DNA from: Zhongshania marina | Lineage (GTDB): Bacteria; Pseudomonadota; Gammaproteobacteria; Pseudomonadales; Spongiibacteraceae | Direction of reading: 5' to 3' | Assembly: GCF_002915595.1 (NCBI RefSeq) | Contig: NZ_PQGG01000013.1 | Location: 1-64,000, forward strand | DNA length: 64,000 nt | In this document: one piece after another, positions 19,602 through 29,972 of the stretch | Layout: every line of letters starts with the position of its first letter | How positions within the stretch are numbered: position 1 is the stretch's first letter | Position numbers and translations under genes: made by a program | Notes under the pieces: generated by a model | Seen by the model: the letters and a program-made list of their open reading frames with translations, nothing else | Database searches by the model: none | What the model was told of the DNA's origin: nothing

Positions 19602-19681
19602 AGTTCAGATTACTCGTTATGTCTGCCGAATGAATGTGCGGCGGTCAATGTGGTGCGTTGTTTGCAGTTAGCCGCAGTGTT

Positions 19682-19969
19682 TTACTCAATAACTTGAGGT
19701 ACCAAATACAAACCGTCGGCGGTTTGCGGTGCGATCTTCTGAAAATGCTCGCGTTGATTGGTTTCGTTAACCTCGTCGGCGCGCAGGCGCTGTACCGCGT
19801 CATGTGGATTTGCCATCGGTAGCACGTTGCTGGTGTCTACGGCTTGCATGGCGTCGACCATATTGAGAATGTCGCCAATACGTTGGCTGAGTTCGGCGGT
19901 GTCTGATTCGGCGATGTTAATTCGCGCTAGTCGCGCCAACTTGGCAATGTCGTTTTGGTCTAAGCTCAT
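19682..19969 (-). CDS. gatC: Asp-tRNA(Asn)/Glu-tRNA(Gln) amidotransferase subunit C
   Basis: The small 95-residue subunit that wraps and stabilises GatA-GatB. It begins MSLDQNDIAKLARLARINI, the usual GatC helix, and ends in PQTADGLYLVPQVIE, matching the conserved PxxxDGxFxVPxVI C-terminus. The frame extends far upstream, but the internal ATG at 19969 is the family start. It is divergent from mreB; the 258-bp region between carries both promoters. Confidence 0.96.
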   Translation of the reverse strand: MSLDQNDIAKLARLARINIAESDTAELSQRIGDILNMVDAMQAVDTSNVLPMANPHDAVQRLRADEVNETNQREHFQKIAPQTADGLYLVPQVIE

Positions 19970-20218
19970 GCTCACCCTTTTAAATTGATTTATGGCAACA
20001 CAGACAAATTTCCGCAGCGCAAAATGAGGATTGCGTCGGATTTGCAATGAGCTTGCCGGTAAACCGCTAAACTTATCATATTTGCGCCTTGCCCTAAATC
20101 CCTGCCGTTGATAGAGTGGCAAAGTTTTTAAAATAGGGCCTCGCGATGTTGCTGGGCGGCAATCGTTTCCGGTCCGATCAGCCTGGCCCCTGCCCAAAAT
20201 TTGGGCTGTATAAGGTGA

Positions 20219-21265
<1,047 letters not shown>

Positions 21266-21298
21266 TAATGATTCGCCCCGCGGAGGGAGGACGCAGCA

Positions 21299-22132
21299 AT
21301 TAAACCGGTATTCGCCAATGAATCGTCTGTAGGTGGTCGGCTGCTGATTTTAGGTGGCGTTGCACTGGTGTTGATTTTGATTGGTCAACGCCTTGAGTTT
21401 ATGGCGCCGCTGAGAACGCAGCTGTCTGTTGTTGCTGCGCCATTTTATTGGGTTGTAGATATTCCAAGCCGTTTAACTGACCAATTTAAAGGTGCTTGGA
21501 ATAGCCGTAGCGAACTACTTGCCGAAAACGAGCGGCTCAGATCAGAGTCTCTTATTCTCAATGCCAAACTTCAAAAATATATTGAACTTCGCGCTGAAAA
21601 CGTTCGCCTTCGGGAGTTGATGAACTCCGGTGAGCGGGTGAACGATACCGTGCTTGTCGCTGAGGTGATTGCGGTAGCTTCTGATCCGAATCGCCATCAG
21701 CTCATGGTAGACAAAGGAAGTCGAGACGGTGCCTTTTTGGGGCAGCCGGTTATCGATGCAAACGGCTTACTCGGCCAAATTACTGAAGTTGGTATTTTGC
21801 AAAGCCGCGTTTTGCTTATTACCGATAGCGCTCACGCACTTCCTGTTAGAGTTAGCCGCAATGGACTTCGAGCAATTGCTGAAGGCACCGGCTTGATTGA
21901 TGAGCTGGCATTGACGCACGTTGCCGCCACAACGGATATCCAAGTAGGTGATCTGCTGGTTAGCTCTGGGCTCGGTGGTCGCTTCCCCAGTGGGTATCCG
22001 GTAGGTGAAGTGGTGGAAGTGTCTATTGATCCTGGTAAACCTTTTGCCGAAGTGCGCGCCCGTCCTATGGCTAAGCTCGACCGCAGTCGCAACGTCTTAC
22101 TGGTTTTTAGCGAACAGAAGATTGAGGAGTAG
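21299..22132 (+). CDS. mreC: Rod shape-determining protein MreC, with ATT start codon
   Basis: The product is 277 residues when read from ATT at 21299. It then opens (M)KPVFANESSVGGRLL, matching the MKPxF start of known MreC, and has one membrane helix (~16-33), a coiled coil (~65-100, ELLAENERLRSES) and the periplasmic beta core (VDKGSRDGAFLGQPVID; LLVSSGLGGRFPSGYPVGEV). GGAGG lies 8 nt before the ATT. The frame has no ATG, GTG or TTG from the upstream stop (21269) until GTG at 21368, which would cut the membrane helix. MreC links MreB to the elongasome. A sequencing error in the start codon is the alternative. Confidence 0.9.
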   Translation: MKPVFANESSVGGRLLILGGVALVLILIGQRLEFMAPLRTQLSVVAAPFYWVVDIPSRLTDQFKGAWNSRSELLAENERLRSESLILNAKLQKYIELRAENVRLRELMNSGERVNDTVLVAEVIAVASDPNRHQLMVDKGSRDGAFLGQPVIDANGLLGQITEVGILQSRVLLITDSAHALPVRVSRNGLRAIAEGTGLIDELALTHVAATTDIQVGDLLVSSGLGGRFPSGYPVGEVVEVSIDPGKPFAEVRARPMAKLDRSRNVLLVFSEQKIEE

Positions 22133-22135
22133 CGC

Positions 22136-22621
22136 ATGGACTCGCATGCGCACGGTCTGTGGTTTGTTGTTGTCACCATCTTTCTTGCTTTAATACTTAG
22201 TATTTCCCCTCTTGATGCAGAAATTGCCTGGGCTAGACCTGATTGCTTACTGCTGATTTTGGTCTATTGGTTACTGATGTTGCCAGAGCGCGTTGGCGTG
22301 ATTATCTGCTGGTGCTGCGGTATTTTATTGGATATTTTGCAGGGTGCTGTGCTGGGGCAAAATGCCTTCGCGCTGGCTGTTGTTGCTTATATCATTCAAG
22401 TTTCTTACCAGCGATTGCGGATGTTTAGCATTGGTAAGCAGGCCGCTTTTGTATTTCTACTTGAGTTATTCCACATCTTAGTTGATCAGTGGGCGCAAAA
22501 TATTAATGGCGTTGCTCAAACTCATTGGTTCGTTTTTCTCCCTGCGTTAACGACAGGCCTACTTTGGTTGCTAGTAAGGCCGGTTGTAGCATGGCTACAG
22601 CGTTTGTTCGTGGTGTACTAA
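22136..22621 (+). CDS. mreD: Rod shape-determining protein MreD
   Basis: A 161-residue multi-pass inner membrane protein with about five hydrophobic helices (for example FVVVTIFLALILSISPLDAE and PDCLLLILVYWLLMLP) and the family feature CGILLDILQGAVLGQNAFAL. It completes mreBCD. GAGGAG, inside the mreC 3' end, is its ribosome binding site and suggests coupling, with 3 bp between genes. Confidence 0.96.
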   Translation: MDSHAHGLWFVVVTIFLALILSISPLDAEIAWARPDCLLLILVYWLLMLPERVGVIICWCCGILLDILQGAVLGQNAFALAVVAYIIQVSYQRLRMFSIGKQAAFVFLLELFHILVDQWAQNINGVAQTHWFVFLPALTTGLLWLLVRPVVAWLQRLFVVY

Positions 22622-22623
22622 GC

Positions 22624-23214
22624 ATGAGTGCGAATAAGCCGATTATTCTTGCCTCTGGGTCGCCGCGTCGCGCCGAGTTGCTGCGGCAGATCGGGGTAGA
22701 ATTTGAGATTGTGCCAGCGGATATAGATGAAACCCCCGCGCCAAACGAGCAAGCAGCCGATTACGTTCAACGTATGGCAAGGGAAAAGGCATCTGCGGTT
22801 GCGAAGGAATTCCCCAATCAAGTGGTCTTAGCTGCTGATACCTCGGTGATTGTTGATGGAGAAATTTGGGGAAAGCCCTCAGATCGTCAACATGCTAAGG
22901 TAATGCTGGCGGGGCTTAGTGGTCGTAGTCATCAGGTATTGACGGCGCTCGCGATTTTTTATGGTGGGGATGTTGCGCTGGAGCTAAATGTCACTGATGT
23001 GAGCTTTGCTACCTTAACGGCAGAGCAAATCGATAGCTACGTTGCCAGTGGTGATGCCGACGATAAGGCCGGCGCCTACGGTATTCAAGGCGCGGCAGGC
23101 TGCTTTGTAAAGCATTTGAATGGTAGCTACTCCGGAGTGATGGGTTTGCCTTTATATGAAACAGCGGTTTTGCTGGGCAAAGCCGGAATAATGTTAGAGC
23201 CAGCGAATGAGTGA
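22624..23214 (+). CDS. maf: Maf-family nucleoside triphosphate pyrophosphatase
   Basis: Hydrolyses dTTP/UTP or modified nucleotides to monophosphates as a house-cleaning enzyme. The 196-residue product begins MSANKPIILASGSPRRAELL, the conserved Maf SxSPRR motif, and carries VVLAADTSVIVDG and a C-terminal DKAGAYGIQGAAGCFV. The ATG at 22624, two bases after the mreD stop, is the family start. A longer frame inside mreD is ignored. It overlaps rng by 8 nt. Confidence 0.95.
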   Translation: MSANKPIILASGSPRRAELLRQIGVEFEIVPADIDETPAPNEQAADYVQRMAREKASAVAKEFPNQVVLAADTSVIVDGEIWGKPSDRQHAKVMLAGLSGRSHQVLTALAIFYGGDVALELNVTDVSFATLTAEQIDSYVASGDADDKAGAYGIQGAAGCFVKHLNGSYSGVMGLPLYETAVLLGKAGIMLEPANE

Positions 23215-24670
23215 AGAGATATTAATCAATGTCACACCGGTAGAAACCCGTGTCGCGGTGGTCGAAAACGGGGTGCTGCAAGAGGTTTATATTGAGCGCA
23301 GTCGCTCCCGCGGGATCGTCGGCAATATATATCAGGGCAAGGTGGTGCGGGTTTTACCCGGTATGCAGGCGGCATTTGTCGATATCGGTTTAGAGCGTAC
23401 AAGTTTTATCCACGCGTCGGATATTGCTTGCCTCGATAATGAAAGTGGCGAACATGCGGATATTCGCAGCAAAATTCGTGAAGGCCAATTGCTTACCGTT
23501 CAGGTTAGCAAAGACCCTATGGGCACCAAAGGTGCGCGCTTAACAACGCGTTTGTCGGTGTCGTCGCGGTATTTGGTGTATATGCCAGGTGCTGCTCATA
23601 TTGGCGTCTCCCATAGAATTGACGATGAGGAGGAGCGTCAGCGTTTGCGTGATGTGCTGGAGGCAGCAGCGCGCGAAGATGACGAGGAATTACAGGACGG
23701 CTATATCCTCCGTACGGCAGCTGAAGGCGCCGGTGAGGATGAAATGCGTGCCGATGTGCAGTTTTTAAAGCGTTTGTGGGGTGCGGTGGAGCGCCGTATG
23801 AAGCGGGATACTGCGCCGAGCTTGATATACGAAGATTTGCCCTTGTTTATGCGCACAATGCGCGACTTAGTGCGGCCGGGGTTAGAGAAAATTCGTATCG
23901 ATTCCCGAGAAAGCTTTCAGCGTGTGGAGCAGTTTGCTGAGGACTATTTGCCAGAGATTAGCTCGCAACTTGAATACTATCCTGGTGAGCGGCCAATTTT
24001 TGATCTTTACGGCGTAGAAGACGAAATTCAAAAAGCCCTTGGTCGCAAGGTTGAGCTTAAATCTGGCGGCTATTTGATCATTGATCAAACCGAGGCGATG
24101 AGTACCATCGATATCAATACCGGCGCGTTCGTCGGGCATCGCAATCTTGAAGAAACCATCTTTAAAACCAATCTTGAAGCGGCCGCGTCGCTGGCCCGTC
24201 AACTAAGGCTGCGCAATCTCGGTGGCATTATAATTATCGATTTCATCGACATGAAAGACCCCGAGCACCGTCGCCAAGTATTGCGCGCACTAGAGCGGGC
24301 AATGGAAAAAGATTACGCAAAAACCTCGATTACGGGTGTGTCGGATTTGGGTTTGGTCGAAATGACCCGCAAGCGCACTCGCGAAAGCCTCGAGCATATA
24401 CTTTGCGAAACCTGTCGCTACTGTCACGGTAGAGGATCATTGAAATCCCCTGAAACCGTTTGTTACGAGGTGTTTAGAGAGATTTTACGGGAGTCCAGAG
24501 CCTACGAAAGCAAACGCTTATTGGTATTGGCATCTCAGGAAGTTGTTGACCGCTTGCTTGATGAAGAGTCAGCAAACGTTGCTGACCTCGAAGAGTTTAT
24601 CGGCGCGAGTATCCGCTTTCAGGTCGAGGCAGTGTACACACAGGAGCAATACGATGTTGTTTTGCTTTGA
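23207..24670 (+). CDS. rng: Ribonuclease G
   Basis: Endoribonuclease for 16S rRNA 5' maturation and mRNA turnover. The 487-residue length equals E. coli RNase G (489) and excludes full RNase E. It has an S1 domain (~38-125), the catalytic region with metal-binding Asp in STIDINTGAFVGH and IIIIDFIDM, and the zinc-link cysteines in CETCRYCHGRG. The mreBCD-maf-rng-yhdP order is conserved. Confidence 0.97.
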   Translation: MSEEILINVTPVETRVAVVENGVLQEVYIERSRSRGIVGNIYQGKVVRVLPGMQAAFVDIGLERTSFIHASDIACLDNESGEHADIRSKIREGQLLTVQVSKDPMGTKGARLTTRLSVSSRYLVYMPGAAHIGVSHRIDDEEERQRLRDVLEAAAREDDEELQDGYILRTAAEGAGEDEMRADVQFLKRLWGAVERRMKRDTAPSLIYEDLPLFMRTMRDLVRPGLEKIRIDSRESFQRVEQFAEDYLPEISSQLEYYPGERPIFDLYGVEDEIQKALGRKVELKSGGYLIIDQTEAMSTIDINTGAFVGHRNLEETIFKTNLEAAASLARQLRLRNLGGIIIIDFIDMKDPEHRRQVLRALERAMEKDYAKTSITGVSDLGLVEMTRKRTRESLEHILCETCRYCHGRGSLKSPETVCYEVFREILRESRAYESKRLLVLASQEVVDRLLDEESANVADLEEFIGASIRFQVEAVYTQEQYDVVLL

Positions 24671-24702
24671 TTTTGGTAGCCGGTAATCGTGGGTGAAGAC
24701 TA

Positions 24703-27700
24703 ATGCCCATGCGAGCGTTCCGCCAACTTTATTCCCTGCTCTGGGGCATCGCCTTAGTGGTGTTAGTGGTCTTGGCTTTGTACGCGAGTTTGGGGCGGCA
24801 GTACATTGGTTTGCTCGATCGCTATCAGCAGGATATTTTTCAGCAACTTGAAGTTTTTACCGGTATTAGTATGCGGGCCGCTAGCTTGCAGGGCAGCTGG
24901 GCCGGCTTATCTCCCGTTATTGATATCAGTGATTTTCGCTTAGGGAATCATGATGCCGTGCGTCTTGATCACGCCCGCATAGAAATCGATGTACTCTCAT
25001 CACTAGTAACCGGCACACCTAAAATACGTCAAATCCAGGCCGGGACGCTCAGCGTTGATCTAGAACAAAATAGTGAGGGAGGTTGGCAGGTTGCGGGGTT
25101 AACAGCGGACGATGCTAGCACTGGCGACCCTGAAATGCTGATTGATTCAGTTTTAGGTGTGCGCAGTGCGGCCTTGGGTTTGTTTGAGGTTAATCTTCAT
25201 TACGCCAATGGCGATGAGACCCACATCAGTAGCCGTGATTTTTCTCTGCGCAGTGATGACCGATTTCGGCGTATATATGCGCAGCTAAACACCGATAGTG
25301 ACGGCGATATTCAAATGCTGTTGGAGTCTTATGGCGATCCCCGCAACTCTGACAAATTTAGCGCCAATGCCTATATGATCATCGACGGCAGTCGCTTATC
25401 GGCAATTGCACCCTTGTTTCAGCAAAGCGCGCCCTTGTTTGATAGCGAAGTGAGTGGCGAATTGTGGATGAGCTGGCGCCGTGGTCAGCGGGTAAGTTTA
25501 AGCGGTGTACTCAGCGCTGAAGAGTTGGCGGTCGGCGTGCTGTGGGGAGCAGAGGAAGCGCTACTTAAAGACGTGAATATGCGCTTTGCGGGCAGTCATC
25601 GCGACGGCTCATGGCGTCTTAGCTTCACTGAGTTTGATGCCCAGTGGCGAGACCATTATGTAGATTTGGCGGGGATTTCGGTGTGGCATCCCGAGAACAC
25701 CTTATGGCGATTTACCCTGCCCCAGTTAGAAGTCACTGCAACGAACGCACTGCTGACCGAGAGCGATATTCTCCCCGAACATCTGCAAAATGTACTCACT
25801 GACTTAGCGCCTGAAGGATACTTAAATCATATTCAGTTCGACCTTTATGCTGGCGAGCAGGGCATTGATAGCTTTGCCTTGAGGGCGGAAGCCTCGGAGT
25901 TGAGTGTACAAGCCTGGCAGGGCGCGCCAGGGGCTGAGGGCCTAACGGGATACCTTGAAATCAGCCCTAATCACGGCATATTGCTGGTGGATTCCGAGGC
26001 ATTAACGCTGGCTTTCCCGCATTTGTATGACGACGCCTTTGCCCTCAAGTCGGTTAAAACCGAATTGCGTTGGGAATACGACGATCAACGTGTGCGTTTG
26101 CACAGCGGCTTGATTAGCGCCGAAAGTTTTGACCGGCCGATGTCGGCAATGCTGCGCTTAGATTTGCCCCTGCATAAGGACGCAAGCCCAGGTCCAACAA
26201 TGACCCTGATGATTGGCGCACAGAATGTTGACGCAAGCCATCATGAGGCCTACACACCAAAGGTCTTGGGTGATGATCTTCATGCTTGGCTGGCAGACAG
26301 TATTCGAGAAGGGCGCGCTAGCGATGTTGGTTTTGTCTACCATGGTTCACTGCTAGCCGATGCGGAACAGCGTCCTTCTGTGCAATTGGACTTGACGCTA
26401 GCCGATGTTGAATTACGTTTTTTAAAGGAGTGGCCAGCGCTAAAAGCGAAAAGCGCTGCAGTATTAATTAATAATGCAGAGGTGACAGCGGTATCGGATG
26501 CCGCCAGTTTAAATGGCCTTGCCCTAGGGCCACTTGAAGTGAGTGTGGCACCCAACTCCAAGGGGGATTTTGCTCTTAATGTTGCAACAAGTGCTAAACC
26601 GATATTCCCTCAGTTGAAGAGTCTCCTGATGGACACTCCCTTACATGACTATATCGGAAATACCTTTGATTCATGGGGCGGGGAAGGGAGCGCAACGGTA
26701 GATTTCGGTTTGTATATGTTATTTGCCGGTGAGCTCTTACCCAATGTAAATGTGGATGCAGATATTGATTTTGCCGTATTGGATTTGCCGGACTACCGTT
26801 TGGCGCTGAGCAACGCCAGCGGGCATATTCACTACGACACTGAGAGGGGGCTTAGCAGCAATAATTTACGGGCTAAGGTCTTTGAACAAGTGTTGCTGGC
26901 GTCTATAGATCAGAATGGTCGCCAAGTTGAGGTGGATATAGCCACGAATGTGGCGGCTAAAGATGTCGAGCTATGGCTGCGCAGCCCCGTACTGCAATTT
27001 TTTAGTGGTAGTAGTCCCATTAAATTGCAGATTCAAGCTGGCGGCGACACGCCGAATTTAACGGTGACTTCTGAGTTACAGGGTGTCGGTATTTCCCTGC
27101 CACAACCATTTTATAAATCTGCAGAGTCTCGCCGTCAGTTGACTATCACAATGCCATTGGGTGGTGATGAGCAGATATTGCGCCTAGCCTTAGCCGAGCA
27201 ATTGGCCCTAAATATAGGTATTAGCGAGGGTGAGGTGTTCGGCGCCCATTTGCGGCTTGGCGGTAGTGCTACAGAGCCTTTGCCTCGGCCATTGTTAGGA
27301 CAGTTTAATGTCGACGGGCGCGTTGATTTCGCGACCTTTGAAAAATGGCAGCAAATAGCAGATCAATATTTGGCAAACGCCCCAGCGGGGGACGGCGCGG
27401 GTATGGTCTTGGCGGTGAATGATCTGCGCATTGGCGATGTCGATATATTCGACCACCTTTTAGAAGATGTGCGACTCACATTGACTGAAAATTACGAGCG
27501 CTGGCGTGTGCGGGTAGACAGCCGTCAACTTGCCGGTGATTTAGTTTTTCCGCGTAATCATTCCCAGGCGAAAGCGGCTTTCACTCTGCAAAAATTAATC
27601 TTACCACCCTTCGGAGAGCGCCCTGCAGTTGCGGCTGCCGATGTTGACCCCCGCAGCTTTATGGATGTTGACGTAGATATTGATGCGCTCACGGTCGGTG

Positions 27701-28557
27701 GTGACAATTGGGGTAGTGTCGGCTTTGATTTACGAACGGATGAATTTGGCGCGCATTTTAATGATTTGCGTGGCGAGTTGCGTGGCATTACCTTGACTGA
27801 GGGTGAGGGGACAAGCAGCTTACATTGGCTGCGGGATGATGCTGGCAATCAAGCCTCTCGCTTGAGCGGGAAGTTCGGGGTTCAGGATTTGGGTGCTGTG
27901 TTGACGGGGCTTGGTTATTCCAAGGTCATGGAAACTCGGCGAGGAAATTTTAAGCTTGATATGCATTGGAATGGCTCACCAAATCTTTGGAATATTCAAG
28001 AAAGTGATGGTGAACTTGAGTTTAGTTTTGATGACGGGCGTTTCCTAAAAAGCTCAGACGCGGCCAGCGGCGCATTGCGAGTCTTTAGTATTTTTAATAT
28101 GGCGAATGTCATTCGCCGACTGAAATTCGACTTCCGCGATGTGTTTAGCAAAGGCATTTATTTTGATTCAATGCGCGGTAAGCTCAGCTTGCATAACGGC
28201 ATTGTTCATTTGCAGGAACCTTTAGATATTAAAGGGCCTTCTAGCCGCTTCCAAATGACGGGGAATATAGATCTAAATACCGACGTGCCTGCGCTGCGTT
28301 TAGTCGCCACCTTGCCGGTGGGTAGTAATTTACCCTGGGTCGCTGCTCTGGTGGGTGGTTTGCCCGCCGCCGCTGGTGCCTATGTGGTCAGTAAGGTCTT
28401 TGAGGAGCAGGTCGATAGTTTCTCAAGTGCGGTTTACGATATTTCTGGGACGATTCAGCAACCTGAGCTGACCTTTAAAAAGATTTTCGACGTAGATAGC
28501 GACGACCTGCCGGCGCCAGCTAGCGCTGCCAAAGCGGAGAGTGAAAGTGATATATAA
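24703..28557 (+). CDS. yhdP: YhdP family AsmA-like protein (TIGR02099)
   Basis: A 1284-residue envelope protein with one N-terminal membrane helix (~9-29: LWGIALVVLVVLALYASLG) and a very long beta-rich periplasmic part ending in an AsmA-like C-terminal region (GKLSLHNGIVHLQEPLDIKGPSSRFQMTG). YhdP, with TamB and YdbH, forms bridges that move phospholipid to the outer membrane in E. coli. The length is typical (~1270). It follows rng by 32 bp, the conserved order. Confidence 0.93.
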   Translation: MPMRAFRQLYSLLWGIALVVLVVLALYASLGRQYIGLLDRYQQDIFQQLEVFTGISMRAASLQGSWAGLSPVIDISDFRLGNHDAVRLDHARIEIDVLSSLVTGTPKIRQIQAGTLSVDLEQNSEGGWQVAGLTADDASTGDPEMLIDSVLGVRSAALGLFEVNLHYANGDETHISSRDFSLRSDDRFRRIYAQLNTDSDGDIQMLLESYGDPRNSDKFSANAYMIIDGSRLSAIAPLFQQSAPLFDSEVSGELWMSWRRGQRVSLSGVLSAEELAVGVLWGAEEALLKDVNMRFAGSHRDGSWRLSFTEFDAQWRDHYVDLAGISVWHPENTLWRFTLPQLEVTATNALLTESDILPEHLQNVLTDLAPEGYLNHIQFDLYAGEQGIDSFALRAEASELSVQAWQGAPGAEGLTGYLEISPNHGILLVDSEALTLAFPHLYDDAFALKSVKTELRWEYDDQRVRLHSGLISAESFDRPMSAMLRLDLPLHKDASPGPTMTLMIGAQNVDASHHEAYTPKVLGDDLHAWLADSIREGRASDVGFVYHGSLLADAEQRPSVQLDLTLADVELRFLKEWPALKAKSAAVLINNAEVTAVSDAASLNGLALGPLEVSVAPNSKGDFALNVATSAKPIFPQLKSLLMDTPLHDYIGNTFDSWGGEGSATVDFGLYMLFAGELLPNVNVDADIDFAVLDLPDYRLALSNASGHIHYDTERGLSSNNLRAKVFEQVLLASIDQNGRQVEVDIATNVAAKDVELWLRSPVLQFFSGSSPIKLQIQAGGDTPNLTVTSELQGVGISLPQPFYKSAESRRQLTITMPLGGDEQILRLALAEQLALNIGISEGEVFGAHLRLGGSATEPLPRPLLGQFNVDGRVDFATFEKWQQIADQYLANAPAGDGAGMVLAVNDLRIGDVDIFDHLLEDVRLTLTENYERWRVRVDSRQLAGDLVFPRNHSQAKAAFTLQKLILPPFGERPAVAAADVDPRSFMDVDVDIDALTVGGDNWGSVGFDLRTDEFGAHFNDLRGELRGITLTEGEGTSSLHWLRDDAGNQASRLSGKFGVQDLGAVLTGLGYSKVMETRRGNFKLDMHWNGSPNLWNIQESDGELEFSFDDGRFLKSSDAASGALRVFSIFNMANVIRRLKFDFRDVFSKGIYFDSMRGKLSLHNGIVHLQEPLDIKGPSSRFQMTGNIDLNTDVPALRLVATLPVGSNLPWVAALVGGLPAAAGAYVVSKVFEEQVDSFSSAVYDISGTIQQPELTFKKIFDVDSDDLPAPASAAKAESESDI

Positions 28558-28568
28558 GGGGCGAGCTT

Positions 28569-29390
28569 ATGACTAATTCGCTTGGGCAAATCAAAGTGGC
28601 CGCTCTGCAAATGGTTTCGACTAAACAATTGAAGACGAATTTGCAGCGCGCTGAAGTATTGGTGGCGAAGGCCGCAAAAAACGGCGCGCAACTGGCGGTG
28701 TTGCCAGAAAACTTTGCGATGTTTGGCAGCAAGGAGGTGTTTGACTTGGCCGCCGCAGAAAATACGGGTGGCGAGTTGCAAGCCTTTCTCGCGGGACTAG
28801 CTGCTCAGCATAAAATTGTCTTGGTGGGCGGCACGATTCCCCTTCCCGCTGAGGATGGTCGAGTATACGCGACCTCTTTTGTTTATGGCGCTGACGGGGT
28901 GTGTCTTGGCCGCTATCGGAAAATTCATTTATTTGATGCCGACGTTGGCGATGCGCAGGGTAGTTATCGTGAGTCTGACAGCTATGCGCCGGGGAATGAG
29001 GTTGTCGTCCTCGATTCAGGGCTAGGGCGCATAGGCGTCGGGATTTGCTATGACCTGCGTTTTCCGGAGTTGTTTCGTCGCATGTTAGAGCTCGAGGCCG
29101 ACATTATTGTATTGCCCTCGGCGTTTACACGTAATACTGGCTGGGCGCATTGGTTGCCACTGCTGCGGGCTCGGGCAATTGAAAATCAGTGCTTGGTGGT
29201 AGCGGCGAATCAGGGCGGCGTTCATGATGCCAAGCGTCAAACTTCGGGCGGCTCTGTTGTGATTGATAGTTGGGGGCGGGTATTAGCGGAAGCGGGTTTG
29301 GGTGAGGCTTGTGTTGTGGCGAATTACGAGCAAGAAGAGCAGCGCGCGCTGCGACTGCGGATGCCGGTTGCCCAGCATCGCCGATTGTAA
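28569..29390 (+). CDS. Carbon-nitrogen hydrolase (nitrilase superfamily, Nit1/YbeM-like)
   Basis: A 273-residue amidohydrolase with the nitrilase triad in order: Glu in LAVLPENFAMFG (~41-52), Lys in GRYRKIHLFD (~120) and Cys in GVGICYDLRFPELFR (~157-171). Family members include deaminated-glutathione and omega-amidases; this one most resembles the Nit1/NitA type adjacent to yhdP in pseudomonads. It lies 11 bp after yhdP, so the two are cotranscribed. tldD, which usually follows here, is absent. Confidence 0.9.
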   Translation: MTNSLGQIKVAALQMVSTKQLKTNLQRAEVLVAKAAKNGAQLAVLPENFAMFGSKEVFDLAAAENTGGELQAFLAGLAAQHKIVLVGGTIPLPAEDGRVYATSFVYGADGVCLGRYRKIHLFDADVGDAQGSYRESDSYAPGNEVVVLDSGLGRIGVGICYDLRFPELFRRMLELEADIIVLPSAFTRNTGWAHWLPLLRARAIENQCLVVAANQGGVHDAKRQTSGGSVVIDSWGRVLAEAGLGEACVVANYEQEEQRALRLRMPVAQHRRL

Positions 29391-29400
29391 TCTGCAAATC

Positions 29401-29910
29401 TTAGGTTTTTGGCTGATGCTCCTGCAGTTCCTTTAAATACTGGAACAACTTGCGCTTGGCCGCAGGCGGCTTGTTCGCTTTGGCATCTTTGCCTATTTGT
29501 AAGATCAATGTGCGCAGTCGTTGGCGGTCAGCATCTGGAAACTGTGCAATGACTTTTTCGATTCCCGGTAGGCCCAATTCAACCACATCATCTCGCAATT
29601 CTTCTAAGCGATGAAATGCTCTAGCGAGTTCGCGCTGCCCTTCATCACGCTTTGCTAATCCCGCTTCTATTTCAGTTAAGTCAATGCCACGCATCAGCTT
29701 GCCAATATATTGCAGTTGGCGGCGTAGCGCTTCGCGGCTGGTTAAGCGTCTTGCGGTGGTAAGGGCTTCGCGTAAATGTTCATCATGAATAGGAATTTTC
29801 GCCAATTCATTATTGCTGAGTTTTACCAGCTGTTCGCCGAGGTTTTGCAGCGCCTGCATTTCCTTTTTAACAGCGGTTTTACTTGGGCGTTCTAATTCTG
29901 ATTCGGTCAC
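29401..29910 (-). CDS. darP: Ribosome biogenesis factor DarP (YjgA)
   Basis: A 169-residue, highly charged helical protein opening in SKTAVKKEMQALQNLGEQLVKL and containing AARRLTSREALRRQLQYIGKLMR-like sequence, the DUF615/YjgA signature. DarP helps late 50S subunit assembly. The start is GTG at 29910 (GGAT upstream). It converges with the nitrilase gene with 10 bp between stops. Its usual neighbour pmbA is missing; mgtE lies upstream instead. Confidence 0.93.
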   Translation of the reverse strand: MTESELERPSKTAVKKEMQALQNLGEQLVKLSNNELAKIPIHDEHLREALTTARRLTSREALRRQLQYIGKLMRGIDLTEIEAGLAKRDEGQRELARAFHRLEELRDDVVELGLPGIEKVIAQFPDADRQRLRTLILQIGKDAKANKPPAAKRKLFQYLKELQEHQPKT

Positions 29911-29972
29911 GTTGGGATCCGTTGAGTCATCTATTTGTGTTGTTTCTGATGCGATAGGCGCACTAAAAAACG

